DNA of 64,000 nucleotides from Labilithrix sp. (lineage in GTDB: Bacteria > Myxococcota_A > Polyangia > Polyangiales > Polyangiaceae), in the NCBI GenBank assembly GCA_019637105.1, contig JAHBWF010000008.1:37226-101225 (forward strand). The letters run 5' to 3'. Of this stretch, positions 63,998 to 64,000 are shown piece by piece. The position numbers and the translations under genes were made by a program. A model generated the notes under the pieces. The model saw only the letters and a program-made list of their open reading frames with translations, ran no database searches and was not told where the DNA came from. The stretch's first letter is position 1; every line of letters starts with the position of its first letter.

Positions 63998-64000
63998 CGG

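Overview
The window is about 64 kb of very GC-rich DNA with a near-saturated G/C third codon position. It is rich in lipoproteins, TPR/PEGA-type secreted proteins, Ser/Thr protein kinases, Gly-rich surface proteins and c-di-GMP and histidine kinase signalling. This gene content points to a soil myxobacterium (Myxococcota, Polyangiales-like). That is an inference from gene content; there is no rRNA or phylogenetic marker analysis behind it. I see no phage, transposase, tRNA, rRNA or CRISPR locus.

The left third (4.2-13.7 kb) and a separate block (27.4-33.0 kb) together encode aerobic purine breakdown. The genes are a PuuD-type urate hydroxylase whose usual cytochrome c tail is replaced by a cupredoxin, 5-hydroxyisourate hydrolase, an allantoicase-OHCU decarboxylase fusion, allantoinase, an SsnA-like amidohydrolase, a single-chain (eukaryote-like) xanthine dehydrogenase and its XdhC maturation factor. 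Together they can take xanthine through urate, allantoin and allantoate to ureidoglycolate and urea. A diguanylate cyclase lies inside the allB/alc-uraD/uraH run. A Dps ferritin diverges from the xanthine dehydrogenase.

Between the two purine blocks (13.7-27.4 kb) is a repeat-rich accessory island. It holds two Ser/Thr kinases with long Pro/Ala-rich membrane-anchored tails, two TPR/PEGA proteins, two Gly-rich lipoproteins and a kinase-less membrane protein with the same kind of tail. This looks like a duplicated kinase / PEGA / lipoprotein cassette. Three tandem-repeat arrays lie in the island, and two of its genes show frameshifts.

The right half (33-64 kb) is mostly housekeeping and envelope genes. 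These include glgC, a metallophosphatase, prmA-rsmE, a frameshifted histidine kinase, a B12-type radical SAM protein, a lipid A-type acyltransferase, a fatty acid desaturase, an L,D-transpeptidase, glyS, ppdK, a Gfo/Idh/MocA oxidoreductase and hemL. There is also a large TolB/PA/M28/PDZ peptidase and several lipoproteins. A two-gene operon at 44.1-46.8 kb has no family I recognise. The far left holds a BatE-like C-terminus, an esterase lipoprotein, a thrombospondin-type-3-repeat protein and a RES/Xre-type toxin-antitoxin pair.
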